A model generated the notes under the pieces. The model searched no databases. It was not told the origin of the DNA and saw only the letters and a program-made list of their open reading frames with translations. A stretch of DNA of 64,000 nucleotides from Flavobacterium sp. CYK-55. Its GTDB lineage: Bacteria; Bacteroidota; Bacteroidia; Flavobacteriales; Flavobacteriaceae. The translations under genes were made by a program, and so were the position numbers. The stretch spans positions 1 to 64,000 of the forward strand of contig NZ_JAHCDK010000013.1 of assembly GCF_018413465.1 (NCBI RefSeq). Reading direction: 5' to 3'. Positions 7,462 to 15,616 of the stretch are shown in pieces (position 1 is the first letter of the stretch; the number at the start of each line of letters is the position of its first letter).

Positions 7462-8208
7462 ATGATGCTGATTTATAATTGCTGCCAACTAAGTTATATA
7501 TCCTAAATCCATAAACACATCTGCCCCCTCAAAAGTCTCCTCTCAAGCGGCGGTTATTATGCAGTAAATAAAGTGGTGAGTGTTGTAAATGTAGTAAAAT
7601 TTCTTACAGAGGCAAAAAAAAGTGCCTGAGGCGCTGAGTGGCTGAGTGCCTGAGATGGGGGTGAGATTCCTCCTGCGTCGGAATGAGGGGATACGGCGGC
7701 TTTAAGAATTACGAATTAAGAATTACGAATTATGAATTACGAATTACGAATGGGGAATTACTAATGATGCTTCAAAATCAGCTTCTTAAACTTTATTAGC
7801 CTGTTGCGCTGTATGAATTACGAATTACGAATTATCAATTACGAATGGGGCTTCAACTAAACTTCTTAAATCTTTTACACTATTTAAACTTGTAGTGGGT
7901 TGTGGGATTTAAGACACGCTGCGCTGTAAGACCGCTGCGCTGTATGAATTACGAATTACGAATTATGAATTACGAATTGGAAATTACTAATGATGCTTCA
8001 AAATCAGTTTCTTAAACTTTATTAGCTTGCTGCGCTGTATGAATTATGAATTACGAATTATGAATTACGAATGAGGCTTCAATCTACACTTCTTAAACCT
8101 TTTACACTTTTTAAACCAGTAGTGGGTTGTTAGTTACTCGGCTGTTTCAACTAAACTTCTTAAACTTTCTACACTTTTCATGTGAATGCTTATTTTTACC
8201 CCACTTTA
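7462..8208. repeat. Non-coding repeat-rich spacer
   Basis: No gene is visible in this 750-base space. Four runs of the 7-mer GAATTAC/GAATTAT occur at about 7706-7750, 7814-7846, 7945-7978 and 8041-8072. A larger unit repeats with a period of 226 bases: attactaatgatgcttcaaa starts at 7757 and at 7983. Blocks such as gaccgctgcgctgta also occur in the cluster at 8820-9258. Near 7620-7655, overlapping copies of GTGCCTGAG and GCTGAGTG form a further short repeat. Confidence 0.75.
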
Positions 8209-8285
8209 CTAGCCCTGATAGTAGTGGAAATCCTTTTGTGGCGGGGTTCGACACAAAAGATTGCAACGAATAGCAGGATTAGCTA
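8209..8285 (+). ncRNA. Possible structured RNA element upstream of the phosphoesterase
   Basis: CTTTTGTG (8233-8240) and CACAAAAG (8252-8259) form a perfect 8-bp stem around an 11-base loop. Outside it, CCTG (8213-8216) can pair with CAGG (8274-8277), and TAGC (8210-8213) with GCTA (8282-8285). The whole makes an imperfect long hairpin of about 75 bases ending 20 bases before the ATG at 8306. Similar intergenic hairpins recur, as I remember, in Flavobacterium genomes; I cannot verify that here. It could be an RNA motif or a mobile-repeat hairpin. Confidence 0.4.
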
Positions 8286-8305
8286 CCAAAAATCAAAATG
8301 CGGTT

Positions 8306-8803
8306 ATGAAAAAAATCCTCCTCTTATCAGATACCCACGGCCATATAGATGAGGCCATACTCAAATATGTGCAGCAGGCCGATGAGGTGTGGCATGCGGG
8401 GGATATTGGCGATTTGGTGGTAACCGATACGCTGCAAAAATACAAGCCTTTGCGCGCGGTGTATGGCAATATTGATGGGGCCAAGGCGCGTGCTGAGTTT
8501 CCGCTCAATGCGCGTTTTATGTGTGAGCAGGTAGAGGTTTGGATCACGCATATTGGCGGTTATCCGGGCAAATATCCGGCAGCCATCAAAGCTGAATTAC
8601 TGCGGCAGACCCCCAAGATTTTTATTTGCGGGCACTCGCACATTCTCAAGGTAATGTATGACAAAACCCTAGGTTTGCTGCATATGAACCCCGGTGCTGC
8701 GGGTAAAAGCGGGTTTCATCAGGTGCGTACGATGTTGCGTTTTACCATTGACGGCGCTGAGATTAAAGATATGGAGATTGTGGAGTTGGGGAAGAGGAGC
8801 TAA
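8306..8803 (+). CDS. YfcE/MJ0936-family metallophosphoesterase
   Basis: The 165-aa protein carries the full set of calcineurin-like phosphoesterase motifs: LLSDTHGH (DxH, about 6-13), HAGDIGD (GD), VYGNIDG (GN), ICGHSHI (GHSH, near 115) and HMNPGAAG near 132. YfcE-type enzymes hydrolyse phosphodiesters using two metal ions, usually Mn; the natural substrate is often unknown. The length is normal for the family. I chose the ATG at 8306, since MKKILLLSDTHG is the standard N-terminus; the open frame continues upstream into a hairpin element. The gene stands alone between two repeat clusters and has core-like base composition, so it probably marks the return to the host backbone. Confidence 0.85.
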   Translation: MKKILLLSDTHGHIDEAILKYVQQADEVWHAGDIGDLVVTDTLQKYKPLRAVYGNIDGAKARAEFPLNARFMCEQVEVWITHIGGYPGKYPAAIKAELLRQTPKIFICGHSHILKVMYDKTLGLLHMNPGAAGKSGFHQVRTMLRFTIDGAEIKDMEIVELGKRS

Positions 8804-8819
8804 GCGGCTGCGCCTTGGG

Positions 8820-9258
8820 ACACGCTATGCTTTAGACCGCTGCGCTGTAAGACACGGCTAACGCCTACAGATCGCTGCGCTGTGAGACAGAAGGGATATT
8901 TGTCGAATACACGATTCAAAAACTTCAAAAATCAACAATCGTTAATCTTCAATCGTTAATCATTATAGACCGCTGCGCTGTATGACAAAAGGGATGGTTG
9001 TCGGTTTTACGGATTCAATTACTTCAAAAATCAACAATCGTTAATCTTCAATCGTTAATCATTATAGACCGCTGCGCTGTATGACAAAAGGGATGGTTGT
9101 CGGTTTTACGGATTCAATTACTTCAAAAATCAACAATTGTTAATCTTCAATCGTTAATCATTATAGACCGCTGCGCTTTAGGACAGAAGGATGGTTGTCG
9201 GTTAAACGATTCAAAAACTTCAAAAATCAACAATCGTTAATCTTCAATCGTTAATCAT
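8820..9258. repeat. Tandem repeat cluster with about 99-base period
   Basis: The block acttcaaaaatcaaca starts at 8922, 9021, 9120 and 9217, giving periods of 99, 99 and 97 bases. Each unit holds CAATCGTTAATC in two closely spaced forms, then ATTATAGACCGCTGCGCT, then a short variable part around GGATGGTTGTCGG. The two middle units are nearly identical. No spacer-like unique sequence lies between copies, and there is no open reading frame. A diverged single copy is at 380-500. Confidence 0.8.
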
Positions 9259-9304
9259 TTCGCTCAGGTACTCAGCAGCTCAGTATCTCAGCCGCTTAGT
9301 AAAC

Positions 9305-9335
9305 GAAAAAAGCCCGAGCATCTGCCCAGGCTTTC
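9305..9335 (-). terminator. Probable terminator of the DUF4293 gene
   Basis: On the minus strand AAGCC and GGCTT pair around a loop that can itself pair partly, followed by a T-run. It lies 30 bases past the stop codon. Confidence 0.5.
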
Positions 9336-9364
9336 TTCGCACTAAATAAACTAAGTTCACAGGT

Positions 9365-9778
9365 TTATCTCAATCGATCTACAGATTTTACGAGATCTTC
9401 GTCCCTTTTGATGGCTTTATTGGCCAAAACAAGAAAAACGATAGCAATGGCGGGCAAGAACATCCCAATACCTTTCACAGAAACGGCAGACGCTTCTCCA
9501 GATAAGCTTAGCGATCGATAAATCAATAATCCTAATAAAATTAAATTTAATATCATATTCAATCTGCCCAATACAAATTGATGTTGTCTTTTTTTGTAAA
9601 ATGAAATACTCAAAACCGATAAGGCTGTACTTAGCCCAAATAGCACTACATAAGCCATGTGCATCATGAAGTATTCTACTTTGCCGTTGACCAATGTCCA
9701 AATCGGAAAAACAAAAGGCAATACACCGGTTGCAATAAAGGCCAGTGCTAAGTATACCGATTGAATTCTCTGAATCAT
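9365..9778 (-). CDS. DUF4293 family membrane protein
   Basis: The 137-aa protein has four hydrophobic segments (about 7-28, 38-58, 72-93 and 105-122) and starts MIQRIQSVYLALAF, the usual N-terminus of DUF4293, a Bacteroidota inner-membrane family without known function. I chose the ATG at 9778; a GTG start 21 bases upstream is open but would add a polar tail before the conserved start. It is divergent from rho with 187 bases between, a neighbourhood often seen in this phylum. A terminator follows. Confidence 0.85.
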   Translation of the reverse strand: MIQRIQSVYLALAFIATGVLPFVFPIWTLVNGKVEYFMMHMAYVVLFGLSTALSVLSISFYKKRQHQFVLGRLNMILNLILLGLLIYRSLSLSGEASAVSVKGIGMFLPAIAIVFLVLANKAIKRDEDLVKSVDRLR

Positions 9779-9965
9779 ATTTTGGTTTTTGAGTGCCACA
9801 AAAATATATTTTCTTTTTAAAAAATGCTATTGTATGATTGATTTTTATTCGTATTATTGCATGACCAAATCGTAATTACTTCATTTACGGACGGTTTACC
9901 TGTCACTCTTATCCACAAATTTTTATAGTACCAACTCAACCTAAAAAATTCTCAACAGTTTATAC

Positions 9966-11672
9966 ATGTTTGATATTTCTGCCTTAAAGCAAATGAAGCT
10001 TCCTGAGCTTCAAGATATTGCCAAATTATCACGTTCTATTAAGTATGCCGGTGTTAAAAAAGAAGCATTGATTCAGATGATTCTTGATCATCAAGCTGCT
10101 TCTCAAAATAAGCCTGCTCAAAGTGCTGATACTTCTGCTAAACCTAAACGCGCCCGCATTTCAAAAGATAAACCGGCTCAGACAACCGCTGAAACCGATT
10201 TGTTTACTGCGCCTGTAGCTGAAGCATCTGTTCAGGCCACTACCGATGATGCATTGGATCAAAAGCCTGACTTTAAAAAGAACAATAAGCAAGGCAAGTT
10301 TAAAAAACACGAACGCGGGCCTAAAAATTTTGAAGCTCCTGCTGCCGATTATACTCCGGCTACTACTGAAGAAGTGGTTGCTGAAGTTGCTGCCGAATTT
10401 ACGCCTACTGAAACTGATCCTAATGCGCCGGTGGAGCACAAAAAGCAACACCAGCATCAGCACAAAAATCAGCAGAACAACCCGAACGGTAACGGTAATG
10501 GCAACGGCAACCACAAGAACAAAAAAACACTCAATGTACGCGATGCCGATTATGAGTTTGACGGAATTATTGAGACTGAAGGTGTTCTTGAAATGATGCC
10601 TGATGGTTACGGATTCTTGCGTTCATCAGATTACAATTATTTGGCTTCGCCTGACGATATTTACCTTTCAACCTCGCAAATCAGATTGTTCGGACTCAAA
10701 ACCGGTGACACCGTCAAAGGTGTGGTGCGTCCGCCCAAAGAAGGCGAGAAGTTTTTTCCGCTGGTACGCGTATTAAAAATCAACGGACACGATCCGCAAG
10801 TAGTGCGTGACCGCGTATCATTTGAGCATTTAACGCCTATTTTTCCGATGGAGAAATTCAAGATGGCTGAAAAAGGCAGCTCGATTTCAACGCGCATTAT
10901 TGATTTGTTCTCACCCATTGGTAAAGGACAACGCGGTATGATTGTAGCCCAACCTAAAACGGGTAAAACCATGTTGCTCAAAGACATTGCCAACGCCATT
11001 GCGGCCAATCATCCTGAGGCGTATTTACTGGTTTTGCTCATTGACGAACGCCCTGAAGAGGTAACCGATATGCAGCGCAGTGTGCGTGGTGAGGTGATTG
11101 CCTCAACCTTTGATCGCGAGCCGCAAGAACACGTCAAGATTGCCAACATTGTTTTAGAAAAAGCCAAGCGACTCGTAGAATGCGGTCATGATGTGGTGAT
11201 TTTGCTCGACTCGATTACGCGTTTGGCCAGAGCTTATAACACTGTACAACCGGCTTCCGGAAAAGTACTCAGCGGTGGGGTTGATGCCAACGCTTTGCAA
11301 AAACCCAAACGCTTTTTTGGTGCGGCGCGTAACGTTGAAAACGGTGGTTCACTGAGCATCATTGCGACGGCGCTTACTGAAACCGGCTCTAAAATGGACG
11401 AGGTAATTTTTGAAGAGTTCAAAGGAACCGGTAATATGGAGTTACAGTTGGATCGTAAGATTGCCAACAAACGCATCTTCCCGGCCATTGATTTGACCTC
11501 ATCGAGCACGCGTCGCGACGATTTATTGCTTGACGAAAAAACTTTGCAACGCATGTGGATTATGCGCAAGTATTTGTCAGACATGAATCCGGTGGAGGCG
11601 ATGGATTTTATCAACGATCGCTTTACCAAAACGCGCAACAACGAAGAGTTCTTGATATCCATGAACGATTAA
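9966..11672 (+). CDS. rho: Transcription termination factor Rho
   Basis: Rho is the hexameric RNA helicase that ends transcription at Rho-dependent sites. The 568-aa protein has a Rho N-terminal helical domain (about 1-45), a long low-complexity insert (about 48-195) rich in Ala, Glu, Lys, then His, Gln, Asn and Gly, the cold-shock-like RNA-binding domain (about 203-275, around [10 protein letters not shown]) and the ATPase core with Walker A AQPKTGKT (about 328-335), Walker [12 protein letters not shown] and the secondary RNA-binding loop [20 protein letters not shown]. It is longer than E. coli Rho (419 aa) because of the insert, which is normal in Bacteroidota. The gene is monocistronic in appearance, with an exact DnaA-box-like nonamer at 9909-9917 upstream that I do not interpret. 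Confidence 0.97.
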   Translation: MFDISALKQMKLPELQDIAKLSRSIKYAGVKKEALIQMILDHQAASQNKPAQSADTSAKPKRARISKDKPAQTTAETDLFTAPVAEASVQATTDDALDQKPDFKKNNKQGKFKKHERGPKNFEAPAADYTPATTEEVVAEVAAEFTPTETDPNAPVEHKKQHQHQHKNQQNNPNGNGNGNGNHKNKKTLNVRDADYEFDGIIETEGVLEMMPDGYGFLRSSDYNYLASPDDIYLSTSQIRLFGLKTGDTVKGVVRPPKEGEKFFPLVRVLKINGHDPQVVRDRVSFEHLTPIFPMEKFKMAEKGSSISTRIIDLFSPIGKGQRGMIVAQPKTGKTMLLKDIANAIAANHPEAYLLVLLIDERPEEVTDMQRSVRGEVIASTFDREPQEHVKIANIVLEKAKRLVECGHDVVILLDSITRLARAYNTVQPASGKVLSGGVDANALQKPKRFFGAARNVENGGSLSIIATALTETGSKMDEVIFEEFKGTGNMELQLDRKIANKRIFPAIDLTSSSTRRDDLLLDEKTLQRMWIMRKYLSDMNPVEAMDFINDRFTKTRNNEEFLISMND

Positions 11673-11679
11673 TAGGGTG

Positions 11680-11955
11680 TGCTCCTGTGGGTCGTGCTTT
11701 ATGCCGTGCACGGCACTGGGCCTCACCCGAGGCTTTTGGCTGAACTGACCAAAGGTAATTGCTCACGCAGCTCAGACCCACCTGAAACATTCAGTAACCA
11801 CTGAGCGCCCCGGAGGGCAGCAGAAAGCAAGCGCCGGAAAACGACCGTTTTTGCCCAGCTAAAAATGCGACCGACGGAAGCACTTTTGAGCGGTTGCAAA
11901 AACAAGTTTGCCGAAGCTTCTTGTAGCGAACCGCCGGAAGTTGGCGCCCTAATGA
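11680..11955. other. GC-rich intergenic segment after rho
   Basis: About 275 bases after rho are much richer in G and C than neighbouring intergenic DNA. GCCGTGCACGGC (11703-11714) is a palindrome, and CCGGAA- or GACGGAA-like words recur at about 11834, 11873 and 11931. A weak frame from 11867 runs through the following terminator and is not credible as a gene. Function is unknown. Confidence 0.5.
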
Positions 11956-11962
11956 TAGAAAT

Positions 11963-11997
11963 AAAAAAAAGCTCCCAAATAGTCGGGAGCTTTTTTT
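11963..11997. terminator. Bidirectional terminator
   Basis: AAAAAAGCTCCC and GGGAGCTTTTTT pair around AAATAGTC. It can end rho-side transcription and the nuclease gene at 12015 that converges on it. Confidence 0.75.
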
Positions 11998-12014
11998 ATG
12001 CGGTGTGATTGGGT

Positions 12015-13115
12015 TTATTGAACGGCTATTTTTTTGATGATGACTTGGTTTTCAACACTGAGTTTGAGCAAATAAAAACCGCTCGGTAAATGGCTCAGTG
12101 TATATTGGTGGTCATCAGTCACAGCTGTTGGATTTTGAATTTCTGAAACAATTTGCCCGTTGAGTGAAATGACCTGAATAGCATCAATGGGTTTGGGGCT
12201 GCTGATGTTGATGTGTCCGTTGCTTGACGGATTGGGCGCAACGCTCACGAGCGAATACCAATCAAAGGCTTCGTTGGCTAAGAAAACATTGGGCCAACGG
12301 TTTTGTGCCGCCGGTCCGCCCCAAATGCGTGTGGCTAAATACGGGTTGTCAATAAACGGATTGCGGTTGCCTTGTCCGTAAAAGTTGTTGGCGTTGCCCA
12401 AATAGGTATTTCGTCGATCTTCAACAGCCGAAACCGGATCATCGGCGTTCCATTGCAAGAACAAATCAATCATATTGGCATCTATGGCCAAGACGTTTCC
12501 GACGCCTACGTTTTTGGGTAAGCATTGGGTTCCGTAACGCAAATACATATACATCATCATGCGTGCGATGTCGCCTTTCCATTCGTCACCCGGATACCAA
12601 TAAGCGCCAACCACACTTGAATTCCCGGAACCTGTAGCAAATTTTCGGCTGCCACGCGTATCGTTGCGGCTTACATCGGCAGGTCGGACGTGGTGTACAT
12701 CAGCACCTGGGCCTTCGGTGCCCAAATCAGGATTCCCGAGGGCTTTGGCATAGGTGTGTTCGCGGTTCCATTGGCAACCACCGGTTCCGTCGTCATCTTT
12801 GTCGCGACGTCGGTGCGCGGTATTGTCTACCGAAACAATCGGGCAAATCTCCGGACTGTAGCCATATACTAAAAAGATGTTTTGGTTGGTATTGTCGGCC
12901 GGGTCTAAATCAGTATATCTGATGGCGTTTTCTGCCTCAGCATAGTTGAGTAATCGGGTGTGGGTATCGGTGATTTTGGTGGCCAGTGCACTTTTGAGTG
13001 CCATACCGGTGAGGTTAAAATCAAATCCGTTGTAGTAGGGATTAGCAGGGGCGCCGGCTTGACTCCAACCGTTTAATGAGCTGATCAGGAGTGTAGCCAA
13101 GATGGTTTTTTTCAT
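12015..13115 (-). CDS. Secreted endonuclease I with type IX sorting tail
   Basis: The 366-aa protein starts with a Sec signal peptide (MKKTILATLLISSLNGWSQA). The central part is an endonuclease I (EndA/NucM-like) domain, with the His-containing motif QWNREHTYAKALGN and ADVHHVRPADVSRND, then DEWKGDIARMMMYMYLRY and GNRNPFIDNP. Such enzymes degrade DNA outside the cell. The last about 75 residues form a type IX secretion C-terminal domain (VAPNPSSNGHINI, LPSGFYLLKLSVE, ending KKIAVQ). I chose the ATG at 13115 because the signal peptide follows it directly. The next gene upstream is a paralogue; a terminator lies between them, so they are probably transcribed separately. Confidence 0.9.
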   Translation of the reverse strand: MKKTILATLLISSLNGWSQAGAPANPYYNGFDFNLTGMALKSALATKITDTHTRLLNYAEAENAIRYTDLDPADNTNQNIFLVYGYSPEICPIVSVDNTAHRRRDKDDDGTGGCQWNREHTYAKALGNPDLGTEGPGADVHHVRPADVSRNDTRGSRKFATGSGNSSVVGAYWYPGDEWKGDIARMMMYMYLRYGTQCLPKNVGVGNVLAIDANMIDLFLQWNADDPVSAVEDRRNTYLGNANNFYGQGNRNPFIDNPYLATRIWGGPAAQNRWPNVFLANEAFDWYSLVSVAPNPSSNGHINISSPKPIDAIQVISLNGQIVSEIQNPTAVTDDHQYTLSHLPSGFYLLKLSVENQVIIKKIAVQ

Positions 13116-13183
13116 AGGTTTTATTTTTGCGGGGTTAAAGGTAAGCACTTTTGTGTGATTTGACCAAATATTAATAATTGTCC

Positions 13184-13218
13184 ATAAAAAAAGCCTCTGC
13201 TACAGAGGCTTTTTTTAT
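13184..13218 (-). terminator. Rho-independent terminator
   Basis: AAAAAAAGCCTCTG and CAGAGGCTTTTTTT pair around CTA. It follows the stop codon of the gene at 13232-14371 and separates the two nuclease paralogues. Confidence 0.75.
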
Positions 13219-13231
13219 TTGTTTTTTGTTG

Positions 13232-14371
13232 TTATTGAACAACTACTTTTTTGACGGTTGATTTGCCTTCGGCAGTAATTTTTACCAGATAAAAACCTGA
13301 AGTAAGTTGGTCTAAAGTATATACCTCATTTTTGATTTCGGGTTTGATGTCTTGGATGAGTTGCCCGTTGAGGTTGTATAATTCAATTTGATCTATGGCT
13401 CCGGCACAACTTATTTGGATGGTGTGGTTGTGGGTTGGATTCGGGAAAACCGCTACCGTATTAACGGCTTCAAAAGTTGGATTGGCCAAGGGCGCTCCCC
13501 AAATTTGGGTGGCATAGTTGCTGTTGTCAATAAACGGATTTCGGTTTCCTTGACGCGCGGTGCCCCCTAAAACATTGTTGCGGTAGGTTTCGCGAGCACT
13601 TACCGGATCTTGTGCGTTCCAAGTGAGTAAGATGTTTAAGAATGTATTGGATAAGGAGTGATTGCTGGTTCCGTCAAACATCACTTTGGCTTCTGAGGCA
13701 GTGGCGTTGTAAAAATCAACCAATCGGTCTTCATAACGCGTCACGAAGTAAAAAATACAACGGGCGATATCACCTTTGAACTCGTCAATGGGTTCGAATA
13801 CTTTTTGGCTATATCCGGCTGAATAGCCTGAGTTTAGATTGTTACCGAGTTTTGAACCGTTTTGTGTATTGCACGGATTGTTGGTGGCGCCTGTATTACA
13901 GGGGTTGGTTGTGGTTCCTGATACAACTCCGTAGGGATGGTCATCGCGCCAAGCGTTTACTTTTCCGTCGGTGGGCAATACAAAATGAGCATCAGAATAC
14001 ATCGGTGTGGCTTGGTTTCCGAAATAACTTTGCGGAATCACGTGCTCGCGGTTGTAGCAGTTTCCTTCAACGGTGTAACTACCACATTGACTGCTTGAAT
14101 AAGTAAAAGTGTATGGGTCAGCGTCTGCAGCTACCTCAGAATAGACATCTAAAATGGTGTTGTCGTTTTCATAAAACCGGTCGCGATCAGACAAACCATA
14201 GATGGTCCAGAGGCCATCATAGCCGCGATCAGTATGATTTTTAATGATGTTGAAAAGTTGGGTTTTGAGCGTATAACCGGTTCCGGTTGCCGAGTTGTAG
14301 TATCCGGCAGGTGGTTGGGCAAAAGCCACAGTGATCCATAATACGCATAAAAGCGTGTACAATTTATTCAT
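13232..14371 (-). CDS. Secreted endonuclease I with type IX sorting tail (paralogue)
   Basis: The 379-aa protein has a signal peptide (MNKLYTLLCVLWITVAFAQ) and an endonuclease I domain with GNCYNREHVIPQSYFG, SDAHFVLPTDGKVNAWR, FKGDIARCIFYFVTRYED and GNRNPFIDN. The type IX sorting domain is at the C-terminus (VFPNPTHNHTIQIS, LTSGFYLVKITAEG, ending KKVVVQ). It is a diverged tandem paralogue of the gene at 12015-13115; both keep the Asn-Arg-Glu-His catalytic motif. The role is probably extracellular DNA digestion for nutrients or biofilm turnover. The start codon of this gene is 13 bases from the stop of the upstream methyltransferase, so they may share a transcript. Confidence 0.9.
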   Translation of the reverse strand: MNKLYTLLCVLWITVAFAQPPAGYYNSATGTGYTLKTQLFNIIKNHTDRGYDGLWTIYGLSDRDRFYENDNTILDVYSEVAADADPYTFTYSSSQCGSYTVEGNCYNREHVIPQSYFGNQATPMYSDAHFVLPTDGKVNAWRDDHPYGVVSGTTTNPCNTGATNNPCNTQNGSKLGNNLNSGYSAGYSQKVFEPIDEFKGDIARCIFYFVTRYEDRLVDFYNATASEAKVMFDGTSNHSLSNTFLNILLTWNAQDPVSARETYRNNVLGGTARQGNRNPFIDNSNYATQIWGAPLANPTFEAVNTVAVFPNPTHNHTIQISCAGAIDQIELYNLNGQLIQDIKPEIKNEVYTLDQLTSGFYLVKITAEGKSTVKKVVVQ

Positions 14372-14384
14372 GGTAGTTTTGGTG

Positions 14385-15602
14385 TTAATCGTTTTTTCTT
14401 TCTAAAAGTGCCATGTAGAATCCGTCAAAGCCTGATTCTGAGGCCAGAATTTTAGAATCTTGAACAAAGGTAAATTTTTTACCGTTCTCTGTTGTTAAGA
14501 ACTGCTTAATTTGTTCCTGATTTTCAGAAGGTAATACAGAACAAGTTGCATAAACTAACTTTCCGCCGGGTTTAACCATGCGTGAATAACTTTCGAGAAT
14601 TTCAGCTTGTACTTTGCGGATGTTGTCAATAAATTCGGGTTGCAGTTTCCATTTTGAATCCGGGTTGCGTTTGAGAACGCCGAGCCCGCTGCATGGAGCA
14701 TCAATGAGCACACGATCGGCTTTTTCTTGTAGTTTTTTAATGACTTTGGTTGAATCAATAATGCGGTATTCTATGTTGAAAGCGCCATTGCGTTTGGCTC
14801 GAAGTTTTAATTGCTTGAGTTTACTTTCGTATAAATCCATGGCAATGAGTTGCCCTTTGTTTTGCATGAGTGATGCAATGTGAAGTGTTTTTCCTCCGGC
14901 GCCTGCACAGGCATCAACAACACGCATGCCCGGTTGTACATCGAGTAGGGGTGCAACCAATTGTGAACTGGCGTCTTGAACCTCAAACAGTCCTTCTTTA
15001 AACGCATCGGTTAAAAAAACATTGGCGCGTTCTTTTAAAACGAGTGCATCTGCTTGCTGGGCCAAAAACTCAGTTTCAATATTGTTATCCATCAGAATGG
15101 CACGCAATTTTTCTTTGGTTGTTTTGAGTGTATTGGTTCTGAGGATGACTTTGGCGGTTTGGTTTTGTGCGGCAATTTCTTTGGTCCAAACTTCTTCGCC
15201 TAATTCAGCCACGCCTATTTGATCCATCCAATCCGGAATAGACTCGCGGTAAACTCTTTTTTTGGTTAATTCGTCAAATCGGCCTTTGATTTTGCGCTCA
15301 GGTGTGCCTTGTAGTTGGGTCCAATCAGGTATTGGATAACCTCTAAGCACGGCCCAAACAGCAAACATGCGCCATAGATTGTCACGGTCATAAGGTTCTT
15401 TGACTTCGGCAATTTCGGAGTATAATCGTTTCCAGCGAACAATTTCATAGATTGTTTCGGCTACAAATTTTCGGTCAGAACTGCCCCAACGTTTGTCTTT
15501 TTTGAGGGCGCGAGCGACCACTTTATCGGCATACTCACCTTCATTGAAAATGCTGTTGAGCGAGTCAATAGTGGTATAAACTAAATTTCGGTGTAATCTC
15601 AT
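14385..15602 (-). CDS. RsmB/NOP-type rRNA cytosine-C5 methyltransferase
   Basis: The 405-aa protein has an N-terminal RsmB/NusB-like part (about 1-130), a PUA-like/ferredoxin-like linker (about 145-210) and a SAM-dependent methyltransferase domain. Motif I is DACAGAGGKTLHIASL (near 230), followed by AMDLYESKLKQLK. The two catalytic cysteines are in DAPCSGLGVLKRNPD and YATCSVLPSENQ. Family members make 5-methylcytosine in 16S rRNA with SAM. Which position is methylated cannot be read here; E. coli RsmB acts on C967. It is co-directional with the nuclease downstream and a Kup transporter upstream, with gaps of 13 and 14 bases. Confidence 0.9.
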   Translation of the reverse strand: MRLHRNLVYTTIDSLNSIFNEGEYADKVVARALKKDKRWGSSDRKFVAETIYEIVRWKRLYSEIAEVKEPYDRDNLWRMFAVWAVLRGYPIPDWTQLQGTPERKIKGRFDELTKKRVYRESIPDWMDQIGVAELGEEVWTKEIAAQNQTAKVILRTNTLKTTKEKLRAILMDNNIETEFLAQQADALVLKERANVFLTDAFKEGLFEVQDASSQLVAPLLDVQPGMRVVDACAGAGGKTLHIASLMQNKGQLIAMDLYESKLKQLKLRAKRNGAFNIEYRIIDSTKVIKKLQEKADRVLIDAPCSGLGVLKRNPDSKWKLQPEFIDNIRKVQAEILESYSRMVKPGGKLVYATCSVLPSENQEQIKQFLTTENGKKFTFVQDSKILASESGFDGFYMALLERKND

Positions 15603-15616
15603 AGTATTTTTTTGCC

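Noticed and set aside
8820..9258. CRISPR array
   Set aside because: The repeats have a period of about 99 bases, and the sequence between the shared blocks is itself repeated, not unique. There is no cas gene in the window.
9909..9917. DnaA box (exact TTATCCACA) as a sign of a replication origin
   Set aside because: Only one exact copy was noticed, upstream of rho, with no cluster, no dnaA gene and no AT-rich unwinding region identified.
11867..12008. Open frame starting MRPTEALLSGCKN after rho
   Set aside because: It runs through the terminator at 11963-11997 and has no homologue-like features.
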